A DNA stretch of 32,164 nt from Rubellimicrobium sp. CFH 75288. GTDB lineage: Bacteria; Pseudomonadota; Alphaproteobacteria; Rhodobacterales; Rhodobacteraceae. Positions 22,538 to 28,930 of this stretch are shown one piece after another. The notes beneath the pieces were generated by a model, which worked only from the letters and a program-made list of their open reading frames with translations, was not told the origin of the DNA and did no database searches. Both the position numbers and the translations under genes were made by a program. The stretch spans positions 1 through 32,164 of the forward strand of contig NZ_WYDP01000028.1 in the NCBI RefSeq assembly GCF_009904055.1, read 5' to 3'. Every line of letters starts with the position of its first letter. Position 1 is the first letter of the stretch.

Positions 22538-23860
22538 TCAGGCCAGAAGCACGAGACCGCGCTCGGCCCGGGTGATCGCGGTGTAGAGCCAGCGGCGGCG
22601 GTCGATCTCGCTGCGGCCCAGCCCGTCGTCCCAGACGATGACGTTCTCCCACTGCGATCCTTGCGCCTTGTGCGCCGTGATCGCCCAGCCGAAGGTCGCC
22701 TCTGTCAGCTTGCGCTTCTCCTTGTAGTCGCGGTCGTGGCGCCGCGCGTCGTAGGCGACATGGTCCTCGAAGTGGCCCTTGTAGATGCGCAGCCGGCCCG
22801 GACGCCCGTCCCGGTCGGGTTCGCCGATGCGGCGGCCGTCCTCGGCATCGCGCACGACGGCGGAGAAGTAGAGGCTTCCCTCGTCGACGATGTCCTCGAG
22901 GGTCAGGAACATGCCGTTGATCAGGCCGAGCGCGTTGTCGTTCTTCAGGCAGATGATCTTTTCCGCCCTTCCGGTGGGCAGATATGTCCCGCCCAGCCCG
23001 GCCGCCGCCCGCATCGCATTGTTCAGCTGGAAGCGCGTCGCGTTCAGGCCGCAGATCAGCTGGCCGCCGCGCAGCGCCTGCTCCGGCGTGATGTCGCCCT
23101 TGCGGAGCTTTGCGACATGATCGTCGTAGACGCCGAACCCGATGGGCTCCCCCATCCGCGCCATGGTGGCCAGCCGGACGATGGCGCTCTCGGCCGCCTG
23201 GCGGTGAATCTCGGTCAGCATCACGTCGGGCGCGTCGCGGGTGAAGGCGCCTTCGCCCTTGATCGGCGGCAACTGTCCGGGATCGCCGAGCACGAGGATC
23301 GGCTTGCCGAAGCTCATCAGGTCGCGCGCCATCTCCTCGCCCACCATCGACACCTCGTCGAGCACGATCAGCCGGGCGTCGGCCGCGTCGCTCTGCGGGT
23401 TCAGCGCGAAGCGCGGGTGCTTCATCGCCGAGAGCCCCTGGCGCATCGCCTCGATCGCGGCATCGGCGGTGGTGCGCGCGAAGCCGCTGAGGCGAAGAGC
23501 ATCGCGCTCGGCCAGCGCGATCTTGCGGGCGGCCTCCTCGATCTCCTCCTCGGTCGCCTCGATCGCCGTGTAGATCAGGCTGTGAATGGTGCGCGCGGGG
23601 GTGCCCTTGCGGGTCAGCACCAGCGCGGCCTTGCCGGTGAAGGTGGCGGTCACGACGCCGGGCACGCAGCGGCCGTCCTTCGCGCTGCGGTGGGACGAGA
23701 GACCAAGGTCGTCGAGGGCGAACTTCAGGACCGTGCTCTTGCCCGACCCGGCATAGCCGAAGAGCCGGAACACTTGTTGCTCCTCGGTACGGTTCTCGAA
23801 CCACTCCTTGATCTCGCGGATCGCGGCGGCCTGCGTGGCGGATGGGGTGAACTCGGTCAT
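22538..23860 (-). CDS. RecD/Dda-like SF1 5'-3' DNA helicase
   Basis: A 440-residue helicase. Walker A GYAGSGKST near residue 34, LIVLDEVSMVGEE (motif II), GDPGQLPPIKGEG (motif III), and the C-terminal UvrD_C_2 block TAHKAQGSQWENVIVWDD with LYTAITRAERGLVLL. This is the RecD2/Dda-like arrangement used by many phages for replication or recombination. The start at 23860 (MTEFTPSATQAAAI) has an ATGA overlap with the upstream nuclease gene, so the two are coupled and may act together on DNA ends. Confidence 0.92.
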   Translation of the reverse strand: MTEFTPSATQAAAIREIKEWFENRTEEQQVFRLFGYAGSGKSTVLKFALDDLGLSSHRSAKDGRCVPGVVTATFTGKAALVLTRKGTPARTIHSLIYTAIEATEEEIEEAARKIALAERDALRLSGFARTTADAAIEAMRQGLSAMKHPRFALNPQSDAADARLIVLDEVSMVGEEMARDLMSFGKPILVLGDPGQLPPIKGEGAFTRDAPDVMLTEIHRQAAESAIVRLATMARMGEPIGFGVYDDHVAKLRKGDITPEQALRGGQLICGLNATRFQLNNAMRAAAGLGGTYLPTGRAEKIICLKNDNALGLINGMFLTLEDIVDEGSLYFSAVVRDAEDGRRIGEPDRDGRPGRLRIYKGHFEDHVAYDARRHDRDYKEKRKLTEATFGWAITAHKAQGSQWENVIVWDDGLGRSEIDRRRWLYTAITRAERGLVLLA

Positions 23861-24654
23861 TGCCGCTCTCCCCAGCACCGGCCCGCCCATGCGCAGGGCG
23901 CGTGCCACTTGCCGGCCGCCATGCCGCCGCGGCAGAGGACGGCCGCGGGCTCGGCCGCGGCGCGGGGCAGCCATTCCGCCGCCTCGGAGGCTCGCACCAC
24001 GGCGACGGCGCGATCCGACATCTCCTGCGCGAGACGCGCGTCGAAGGGCACGAGTTCGGCGTGCAATTCCATCGTGTCGCGGTTCAGCGCGGTGAAGAGC
24101 GCCGAGTTGGGGAGCTCCATGTAGGCCTGGTAGAGCGCGATCTGGGCGGCATAGACCGGGCGCGCGATGCTCACACCGCGCTTGACCACGTCCTTCCAGC
24201 TGGAGGCCCCGAGCGCCTTGTTCTCCCAGAGCGCGGGATAGTCCATCGCGACGGGGCCGGAGACGAAGCAGCCGTCGATATGGCCCTTGAACCGGCCCGC
24301 CATGGCCTCGAAGCCGAACTGGCGGCCATCGGGCCGTTCGGTGCGCAGGTCGAACCCGGCGAACCGCAACCAGCCTGCGACGATGTCCTCGGCCCGGTGG
24401 CCCGCCTCGAAGATCCGCAGCGTGCGCGGTTCGAACTCCTGCCCCTCGTCCTTGGGCACCGCGAGGAAGTCGTACTGGATCTGGCGCAGGCAGTCGCGCC
24501 CCAGCCCAGAGGAACTGACATAGGTGCGGGGGCGCTCGTCCCTGTGGCGTGCGGCCAGCGCCGTGTCGATGGCGGCGGATACGGCTTCGGCGATGGGCGG
24601 ACGGGGCACGGCGGCGCCGTAGAGGCAGCCCGAGCCCTTGTTGAGATCGATCAT
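23857..24654 (-). CDS. PD-(D/E)XK nuclease, Cas4/RecB-like
   Basis: A 265-residue nuclease. HIDG near residue 124 and WENKA near 144 are the D...ExK core; a conserved-looking QIALYQAYM follows. Cysteines are placed as in Fe-S nucleases: one in SGLGRDCLRQIQYD near 55, and three at the C-terminus (CRGG, HAPC, GRCW). The Cas4/AddB-type iron-sulfur cluster is inferred from that pattern. It likely resects DNA ends to give ssDNA for the Sak4-like annealase system. Start MIDLN at 24654, ATGA overlap with the small gene upstream. Confidence 0.88.
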   Translation of the reverse strand: MIDLNKGSGCLYGAAVPRPPIAEAVSAAIDTALAARHRDERPRTYVSSSGLGRDCLRQIQYDFLAVPKDEGQEFEPRTLRIFEAGHRAEDIVAGWLRFAGFDLRTERPDGRQFGFEAMAGRFKGHIDGCFVSGPVAMDYPALWENKALGASSWKDVVKRGVSIARPVYAAQIALYQAYMELPNSALFTALNRDTMELHAELVPFDARLAQEMSDRAVAVVRASEAAEWLPRAAAEPAAVLCRGGMAAGKWHAPCAWAGRCWGERQ

Positions 24655-24866
24655 CGCGCGCGCTCCCAGAACCCGCCGGCCTGCGCGATGCAGGTCAGCT
24701 TGTGGAACTGCGCCTCCGTCAGCCGGGCGCTCTCACTGAGGCGCGCGAGCTTCCGGCGCAGGCTCTCGCAGAACGCGATCTCGAAGTCGGTGACGGCGTT
24801 CCCGGCGGCCGCCTCGAGCAGGCGGGTCCAGCTGCAGGACGCGGTGTCGTCGTTCAGGTCGATCAT
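24651..24866 (-). CDS. small phage protein, unknown
   Basis: A 71-residue helical protein (MIDLNDDTASCSWTRLLEA...), with FEIAFCESLRRKLARLSESARL and a C-terminal HKLTCIAQAGGFW. No known family recognised. The first residues MIDLND and the surrounding start region closely match those of the primase-helicase gene, with a related start on the nuclease gene. Tight ATGA overlap with the nuclease gene suggests a linked role. Confidence 0.82.
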   Translation of the reverse strand: MIDLNDDTASCSWTRLLEAAAGNAVTDFEIAFCESLRRKLARLSESARLTEAQFHKLTCIAQAGGFWERAR

Positions 24867-24877
24867 CGCGCGGCCCC

Positions 24878-25345
24878 TCAGAACGGCAGAGGGTCGTCGA
24901 GGGCCGTTCCGGTGCGCTCCTTGCGCGCGGCCTGCTCCTGCATGCTGTCGATGTAGCCGGTGACCGCCGCCTCGATCAGGCGGTCGATGTCCGCGGCGCT
25001 GCGGTGGAAGAAGGGCGCCATCAGACCGAGGTCGGTGAGCGCTTCGGCGAAGGGCGTCCGCGCATCGCGGATCGCCTGTGCCTCGCGGGCGGTCTTGTCG
25101 ATCATGCCGTTGTTCCTTTGAGCGATTGCACTGCCCAAGTCCTGACAGCGGAGCGAGCAGAAGCGGTGATATCGGTGGCGATCCCAGCGGAGGCCGTGGC
25201 AGTAGCCGAAGCCCCGGGCCTCCCGGGCGCAGACGGCGCAGAGTTTGGGCTCCGCCCGTTCGCGGCTGAAACGCTCCCCCGGAGCGTTTCCGGGACGCCG
25301 CTCACCCCGAGCAAGAAGCTCCCGATCGGGTCCTCGGGCGGCCAT
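24878..25345 (-). CDS. DUF6511 zinc-finger protein
   Basis: A 155-residue protein in the frame that reads KLCAVCAREARGFGYCHGL, then RFCSLRCQDLG, then NNGMIDKTAREAQAIRDA and a C-terminal DRLIEAAVTGYIDSMQEQAA / DDPLPF. The CxxC...CSxxC zinc-ribbon followed by GMID is the DUF6511 pattern. The start at 25345 is uncertain. An ATG at 25105 with a good AAGGA site would give only the C-terminal 75 residues, and the overlapping frame (stop at 25102) forms an ATGA with it. The zinc cysteines make the longer frame the better choice. Function unknown. Confidence 0.72.
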   Translation of the reverse strand: MAARGPDRELLARGERRPGNAPGERFSRERAEPKLCAVCAREARGFGYCHGLRWDRHRYHRFCSLRCQDLGSAIAQRNNGMIDKTAREAQAIRDARTPFAEALTDLGLMAPFFHRSAADIDRLIEAAVTGYIDSMQEQAARKERTGTALDDPLPF

Positions 25346-25623
25346 CCCGCCCGCTGGAGCTTCTCGGTCTGCATCACGATCCAGCGCGAGATCGCGTTGC
25401 TGGCCATAGCCTCGAGGTCGCCGAGGGTGAGGCTTGCGATGGGTTGGTGCAGTCTTCCTCGGGCCTCGAGCCAATTTCCGATCTCCAGCGCAGCGGCGCG
25501 CGTCGCATGCGCTTGCCATTGGTCCGGGGTCATGGGCCGGTCGCCCGGCCCGGCCCCGTCGGGCTCGGCGGTAGGGGAGCGCGCCGACCCGCCCGACCGC
25601 CGCTTGCGCCGCACCTCAACCAT
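25102..25623 (-). CDS. phage protein, C-terminus possibly out of frame
   Basis: From ATG 25623 (MVEVRRKRR) or 25533 (MTPDQWQAHA) this frame encodes a helical domain, ALEIGNWLEARGRLHQPI, SLTLGDLEAMASNAISRWIV and DPIGSFLLG, which looks like a genuine phage protein. After about 25290 the sequence turns into Ser/Ala-rich text that is the shadow of the DUF6511 zinc ribbon in another frame. The switch lies at the perfect palindrome 25268-25290. A lost stop or frameshift at the palindrome is likely; the real C-terminus probably ends near there. Function unknown. Confidence 0.65.
   Translation of the reverse strand: MVEVRRKRRSGGSARSPTAEPDGAGPGDRPMTPDQWQAHATRAAALEIGNWLEARGRLHQPIASLTLGDLEAMASNAISRWIVMQTEKLQRAGWPPEDPIGSFLLGVSGVPETLRGSVSAANGRSPNSAPSAPGRPGASATATASAGIATDITASARSAVRTWAVQSLKGTTA
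25268..25290. repeat. perfect 10-3-10 palindrome
   Basis: GAAACGCTCC (25268-25277) and GGAGCGTTTC (25281-25290) around CCC. Architecture and central TCC-loop-GGA resemble the palindrome at 5148-5170. It lies inside overlapping coding sequence at the point where reading frame preference changes. Confidence 0.55.
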
Positions 25624-26359
25624 TGAGCCAGGCGGGCATGGCGGGCGCGGGGGCCTGCGGCGCGGGCGGTTGCTGCCGGGTCGACTGCGGGGTCGGCGCC
25701 TGCGCGCCCCAGGCCGGGGCCGCCGCCGGGGCTTGCGGTTGCGCGCCCCATGCCGGCGCGGGCGCCTGCCAGCCCGGCGCCGGCACGCTCGCGGCCTTGC
25801 GCGGCGGGGCGTTGACGGGCTCCGGGGGCACGGTTTCGCCGCGCATGATGGCGGCGTGGCTCGCGTCGTCGGGCAGAACGACGTTCGCGATCCGGTTCTG
25901 GTCGCGGTACTGCGGGCTGGAGGCGGGCTCCACCATGATGCGGGCGGCGAAGACGATCCCGTCGAGATGCCTGAGCCCGGGCAGCACCCGCTTGGCCTTG
26001 GCTGCTGGGGATTCGTCCCTGGGATCGAGCCCGAGGGCGCTGTCGACCATCGCCCGAAACGTGGACTTCGAGATCTTCCAGCCGATGGACTGGCCCTTCT
26101 CGTCGAGCTTGCCGCCCGCCACCGTGAAGCTCTGCCAGAACTTCCGCCGGGCATGCGGCCCCTCGAGGATGGTGAACTCGCAGTCGCGCATCTTCGCGTC
26201 GCTCGACTGCGACGCCTTCAGCAGCCCCGCATCCGCCGGGGTCGCGCCGTTCACGCCGCCGGGGCGCACGGTCAGGCGAACCTTGGCGAAGGTGCCGTCG
26301 GGGATCAGCTCGCCGATGGGGGCCATCTGCGGCTGGGCGTCGTTCAGATCGTAGCTCAT
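25616..26359 (-). CDS. probable ssDNA-binding partner of the Sak4-like ATPase
   Basis: A 247-residue protein. The N-terminal ~165 residues look like a beta-rich OB-type binding domain (GTFAKVRLTVRPGG, MRDCEFTILEGPHARRKFWQ, DGIVFAARIMVEPASS). The C-terminal ~80 residues are Pro/Ala/Gln-rich with repeated APAWGAQ and an end of PAWLNG. A globular binding domain with a disordered tail is the layout of single-strand binding proteins; that role is inferred from shape and from lying next to the RecA-like ATPase gene. Start at 26359; overlaps the next gene by 8 bp. Confidence 0.7.
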   Translation of the reverse strand: MSYDLNDAQPQMAPIGELIPDGTFAKVRLTVRPGGVNGATPADAGLLKASQSSDAKMRDCEFTILEGPHARRKFWQSFTVAGGKLDEKGQSIGWKISKSTFRAMVDSALGLDPRDESPAAKAKRVLPGLRHLDGIVFAARIMVEPASSPQYRDQNRIANVVLPDDASHAAIMRGETVPPEPVNAPPRKAASVPAPGWQAPAPAWGAQPQAPAAAPAWGAQAPTPQSTRQQPPAPQAPAPAMPAWLNG

Positions 26360-26380
26360 GGGATCATGTCCTTTCAGGGA

Positions 26381-27238
26381 TCAGGAGGCGAAGGCGGATT
26401 GGTGGGGGGCGCGGCCGTCGATCCGAGCGAGCAGCGCGCCGAGGTCGGGCGGTTCGGTCAGGTCGAGGCGGCCGGAGCGGTCCTTGGCGGGAAGGCCCCA
26501 GGGGTTGCCGGATTTGCAGACAAGGCGGCGTTCTGTGGCGGTCTCGTCCAGCACCCAGTCGCCCTTGGCGTCGCGGCCGAAGAGCTGCATCGAGACCACC
26601 TGATCGACGATGCCCGGCAGTTCGCGCGCGGCCTTCGTGCCCTCCATCTGCGGCTGCCAGGTCGTCGCGCCGAACTCGTCGGCGACCTTCTCGAGCACGC
26701 CGACGAAGATCACCGTCTTGCCGCGCGCGTGCTGGAGGTGCTTCAGCGCCTGGATCACCTCGCGGCCCAAGAGCCCGTAGGCCCCGCGGACATCGGGCTT
26801 GCCGGTCCGGTCCGAGAAGGCCTCGGGCTGCTGGCGGGCATAGGCCATGGCCTGCCGCGTCAGGTCGGTGATCGAGTCGACGAAGACGATCCGCTTCCGG
26901 GACAGGAAGTCCTCGATGCCGGTGCCGAGATACTGCTGCTGCAGCCAGGCGTGATACTCGGCGCCGTACCACGATTGCGGATGTTGCGCGGGGTCCGGCC
27001 CACCGATCAGTACGGCGAGGTCGCGGAAATCGGCGAAGCTGCGCACCGGGATCGAGTCCCCGCGCCAGTCCTGCACCGACTTCATGCCGGCCTCGAGGTC
27101 GAGGCAGACCGTCTCTTCGGCCGGCAGGGATTTCAGGAGCGAGGTCTTGCCCACGCCCGGCGGGCCGAAGATGGCGAGCGAGGTCTTGTTCTCGGCGGCC
27201 GAGAGGCGTTCGTCGGCGGTGATGATGCGGCAGGCCAT
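26381..27238 (-). CDS. Sak4-like RecA-family ATPase (AAA_24)
   Basis: A 285-residue ATPase. Walker A GPPGVGKTSLL near residue 27, Walker B RIVFVDSITDL near 116, then FVGVLEKVADEFGATTWQPQMEG and LPGIVDQVVSMQLF. The short RecA-core pattern is that of AAA_24 / Sak4 phage recombinases, which pair ssDNA with help from an SSB. The neighbouring SSB-like protein, nuclease and helicase support a recombination role. A GGAG lies 7 nt before the ATG. Its leader contains a long inverted repeat. Confidence 0.8.
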   Translation of the reverse strand: MACRIITADERLSAAENKTSLAIFGPPGVGKTSLLKSLPAEETVCLDLEAGMKSVQDWRGDSIPVRSFADFRDLAVLIGGPDPAQHPQSWYGAEYHAWLQQQYLGTGIEDFLSRKRIVFVDSITDLTRQAMAYARQQPEAFSDRTGKPDVRGAYGLLGREVIQALKHLQHARGKTVIFVGVLEKVADEFGATTWQPQMEGTKAARELPGIVDQVVSMQLFGRDAKGDWVLDETATERRLVCKSGNPWGLPAKDRSGRLDLTEPPDLGALLARIDGRAPHQSAFAS

Positions 27239-27262
27239 GGGGTTCTCCGAAGGGTTGAAAGG

Positions 27263-27337
27263 GCGCGGCGGCGGGGGTGACCGGGTGCCGAAGGGGAACC
27301 TGCCCGGCGTTGCCGCTCGGGCGTCCCGCCGCCGCGC
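27263..27337 (-). promoter_or_regulatory. structured leader upstream of the Sak4-like gene
   Basis: A perfect 13-bp inverted repeat, GCGCGGCGGCGGG (27263-27275) and CCCGCCGCCGCGC (27325-27337), encloses 49 nt and fills nearly the whole 100-bp gap between two genes. An inner CCGGG/CCCGG pair (27281-27285, 27303-27307) and a competing GGTGAC/GTCACC pairing could form a branched RNA. It could act as an attenuator or translational control; no known riboswitch class is recognised. Confidence 0.5.
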
Positions 27338-27338
27338 G

Positions 27339-27857
27339 TCACCGGTCCCGCGCCTCGAGCCGGAACACGGGTTTGCCGGTGGTCTCGGTGCGGGCGGCGG
27401 CGAAGCCCTCGCGCAGGGCGTCGGGCCAGGCGCCGAAGCGCCGCTCGGGCACGCGATAGGCGATCTCGAGGTACTGGGTCGGATCCTCGCCGGCAGCGCG
27501 GATGCGCTCGGCCATGGCTGCGAGCCGGTCCTGATCCCACGCGACCTTCTTCGGGAGATCGGCGATCACCACCACGCCCGCATCCTCGATCCGAACGGTG
27601 CCGGAGGTTTTGCCCTGCGCGGCCCGCTCGGCCGCGGCGGCGGCCTCGTAGCGCTGCGCGATCCCGGCCTCGATCCGGTCCCGCAGCCGCTTCACGCGGG
27701 CGGTCTCGGCCGCGCCTTCTTCCTGCAGCGCGAGGAGCAGCGCCGGCGGCAAGTCGGCGATCTCGCCGATGGACAGCCGGTCGAGATCGTCGAACCGGGG
27801 GGCGTTGTCGGGATGCGGCATGGCGGGAACTCCGGTCGGGGGAAACGGGACGGCCAT
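27339..27857 (-). CDS. conserved phage protein, coiled-coil and unknown domain
   Basis: A 172-residue protein. N-terminal LSIGEIADLPPALLLALQEE, then a likely coiled coil (about residues 48-82, Ala/Arg/Glu-rich), then a compact domain with KKVAWDQDRLAAMAERIRAAG, YLEIAYRVPERRFGAWP and KPVFRLEA. I recall similar proteins in replication blocks of alphaproteobacterial phages, without a function. Start at 27857 is fixed by a TGATG one-base overlap; ATG at 27821 (MPHPDN) is a possible alternative. Confidence 0.82.
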   Translation of the reverse strand: MAVPFPPTGVPAMPHPDNAPRFDDLDRLSIGEIADLPPALLLALQEEGAAETARVKRLRDRIEAGIAQRYEAAAAAERAAQGKTSGTVRIEDAGVVVIADLPKKVAWDQDRLAAMAERIRAAGEDPTQYLEIAYRVPERRFGAWPDALREGFAAARTETTGKPVFRLEARDR

Positions 27858-28213
27858 CAGGCGGCCTCCGCGGCGTCGAGAAGTCGGGCGAGCGGCATCG
27901 GCGTGCGGCGCGGCCGCGTCCGCGCGACGGCGAGATAGGCGAAGCGGTCGGGGCCCACGCGCTCCTGCACGAGGTGGACGAGCCCGGCCTCGAAGGCGCG
28001 GAAGGCGGCATCGGCCAGCGCGGCGAGCCGGCGGCGGTCGGCCTCGGGCAGGGTCGAGATCGCCGGCGCGCTGTCGATCCCGAGGAACCCGCGATGGTAT
28101 TCCAGCCGGTCGCCGGGCATCGCCTGGCCGACCCAGGCGCAGAACTCGATGTCGGTCGGCGGGCGGGGCCGCGCCGGGGCGAAGGCGGCGAAGGGCATGA
28201 CGAGCATCTCCAT
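27857..28213 (-). CDS. small phage protein, unknown
   Basis: A 118-residue protein (MEMLVMPFAAFAP...) with FCAWVGQAMPGDRLEYHRGF, EADRRRLAALADAAFRAFEAG and FAYLAVARTRPRR. Globular, mildly basic, no membrane segment. Not recognised. It is placed 13 nt after the sigma-like gene and overlaps the next gene by one base, so it is the first clear member of the replication operon and may be expressed with the sigma-like factor. Confidence 0.8.
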   Translation of the reverse strand: MEMLVMPFAAFAPARPRPPTDIEFCAWVGQAMPGDRLEYHRGFLGIDSAPAISTLPEADRRRLAALADAAFRAFEAGLVHLVQERVGPDRFAYLAVARTRPRRTPMPLARLLDAAEAA

Positions 28214-28226
28214 GTCCTCCCTCTAC

Positions 28227-28820
28227 TCACGCCGCCCGCAAACCGTCCCACCGCCCCCCGAGCCCGCGCATGGCGAGGTCGAGCCGGAGGCGTGCGAGGC
28301 GGCGGTAGAGGGCGGAGCGCGAAAGGCCGTCGCGGCCGACGAGTTCGGCGACGGCGCAGGCGCCGAGCGCGGCGCAGAGACCTCGGGCCTCCTCCGGCAG
28401 GTCGGCGAGCGCCCGGGCGAGATCGTGGCGGGTCTCGACTTCCGTCGCGGCGCACCGGTCCTGGCCGTGCCAGGCGGCGAGCCCGTCGGCCTCCGTCAGC
28501 AGGCAGCCGAGCGGCACGTCGCCGCCGGAAAGGGGCGCGTCGAGGGAGAGCATCCCGCCGCCCTGCGCCCGGCGCCGGCGATGGTGCCGGATCGCGATGC
28601 GCGAGCACTGGTTGCGCAGCACGATGTTGGCGAAGGCGCCGGTCGAGCCGCGGCGCTTGTCGAAGCCCGGCAAGCGGCAGATCAGGTCGACGAGCAGGTC
28701 CTGGCGCAGATCGTCCAGATCGGCGGCAGGCAGCCCCAGCTTGCGGCGCAGACGGCACGCGGCGGCATCGGCCTCATCGATGAGCGCGGCAAGGTCGGAG
28801 GGGGAAAGCGGCGGGTGCAT
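28227..28820 (-). CDS. sigma-70 family RNA polymerase sigma factor-like protein
   Basis: A 197-residue protein. A region-2-like part, LDDLRQDLLVDLICRLPGFDKRRGS with AFANIVLRNQCSRIA, is followed by RRRR, a linker, and a region-4-like C-terminus (ALADLPEEARGLCAAL, GLSRSALYRRLARLRLDL). This is the ECF-like layout. It could direct RNA polymerase to phage promoters, or be a sigma-derived regulator. The start at 28820 has a CGAGG site that falls inside one arm of the inverted repeat 28831-28858, so a bound repressor could affect both initiation and translation. Confidence 0.8.
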   Translation of the reverse strand: MHPPLSPSDLAALIDEADAAACRLRRKLGLPAADLDDLRQDLLVDLICRLPGFDKRRGSTGAFANIVLRNQCSRIAIRHHRRRRAQGGGMLSLDAPLSGGDVPLGCLLTEADGLAAWHGQDRCAATEVETRHDLARALADLPEEARGLCAALGACAVAELVGRDGLSRSALYRRLARLRLDLAMRGLGGRWDGLRAA

Positions 28821-28830
28821 GTCGTCGTGC

Positions 28831-28858
28831 CTCGGAACATCGTTGCTGTTGTTCCGAG
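28831..28858. promoter_or_regulatory. 9-bp inverted repeat, operator candidate
   Basis: CTCGGAACA (28831-28839) and TGTTCCGAG (28850-28858) are perfect inverted copies 10 bp apart, centred about 25 bp before the sigma-like ATG. The spacing suits a dimeric helix-turn-helix repressor binding one face of the DNA. The promoter-proximal arm contains the ribosome binding site. Confidence 0.6.
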
Positions 28859-28883
28859 ACTGCCGGACCCGCCGAGGCTTTCG

Positions 28884-28921
28884 GTGTGATCTGCGTGTGC
28901 TTGTTGTGTGCGCCTTGTGTG
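28884..28921. promoter_or_regulatory. four GTGTG direct repeats at 11-bp period
   Basis: GTGTG begins at 28884, 28895, 28906 and 28917, each exactly 11 bp apart (CACAC on the minus strand, which is the coding sense here). OmpR/PhoB-type winged-helix proteins bind direct repeats with this period, and the adjacent gene encodes such a domain. The repeats lie 64-101 bp upstream of the sigma-like start, a fitting activator position. Confidence 0.6.
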
Positions 28922-28930
28922 TCGGGGACT

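Noticed and set aside
19881-22586. A 901-codon open frame on the plus strand opposite the primase-helicase
   Set aside because: Exact antisense of a clear Toprim/VirE protein; composition is shadow-like.
24878-25105. A separate 75-residue gene starting at ATG 25105
   Set aside because: It has a good ribosome site and an ATGA overlap, but the CxxC...CSxxC zinc ribbon continues into it in frame, as in DUF6511 proteins, so a single longer protein is more likely. Noted as an alternative start.
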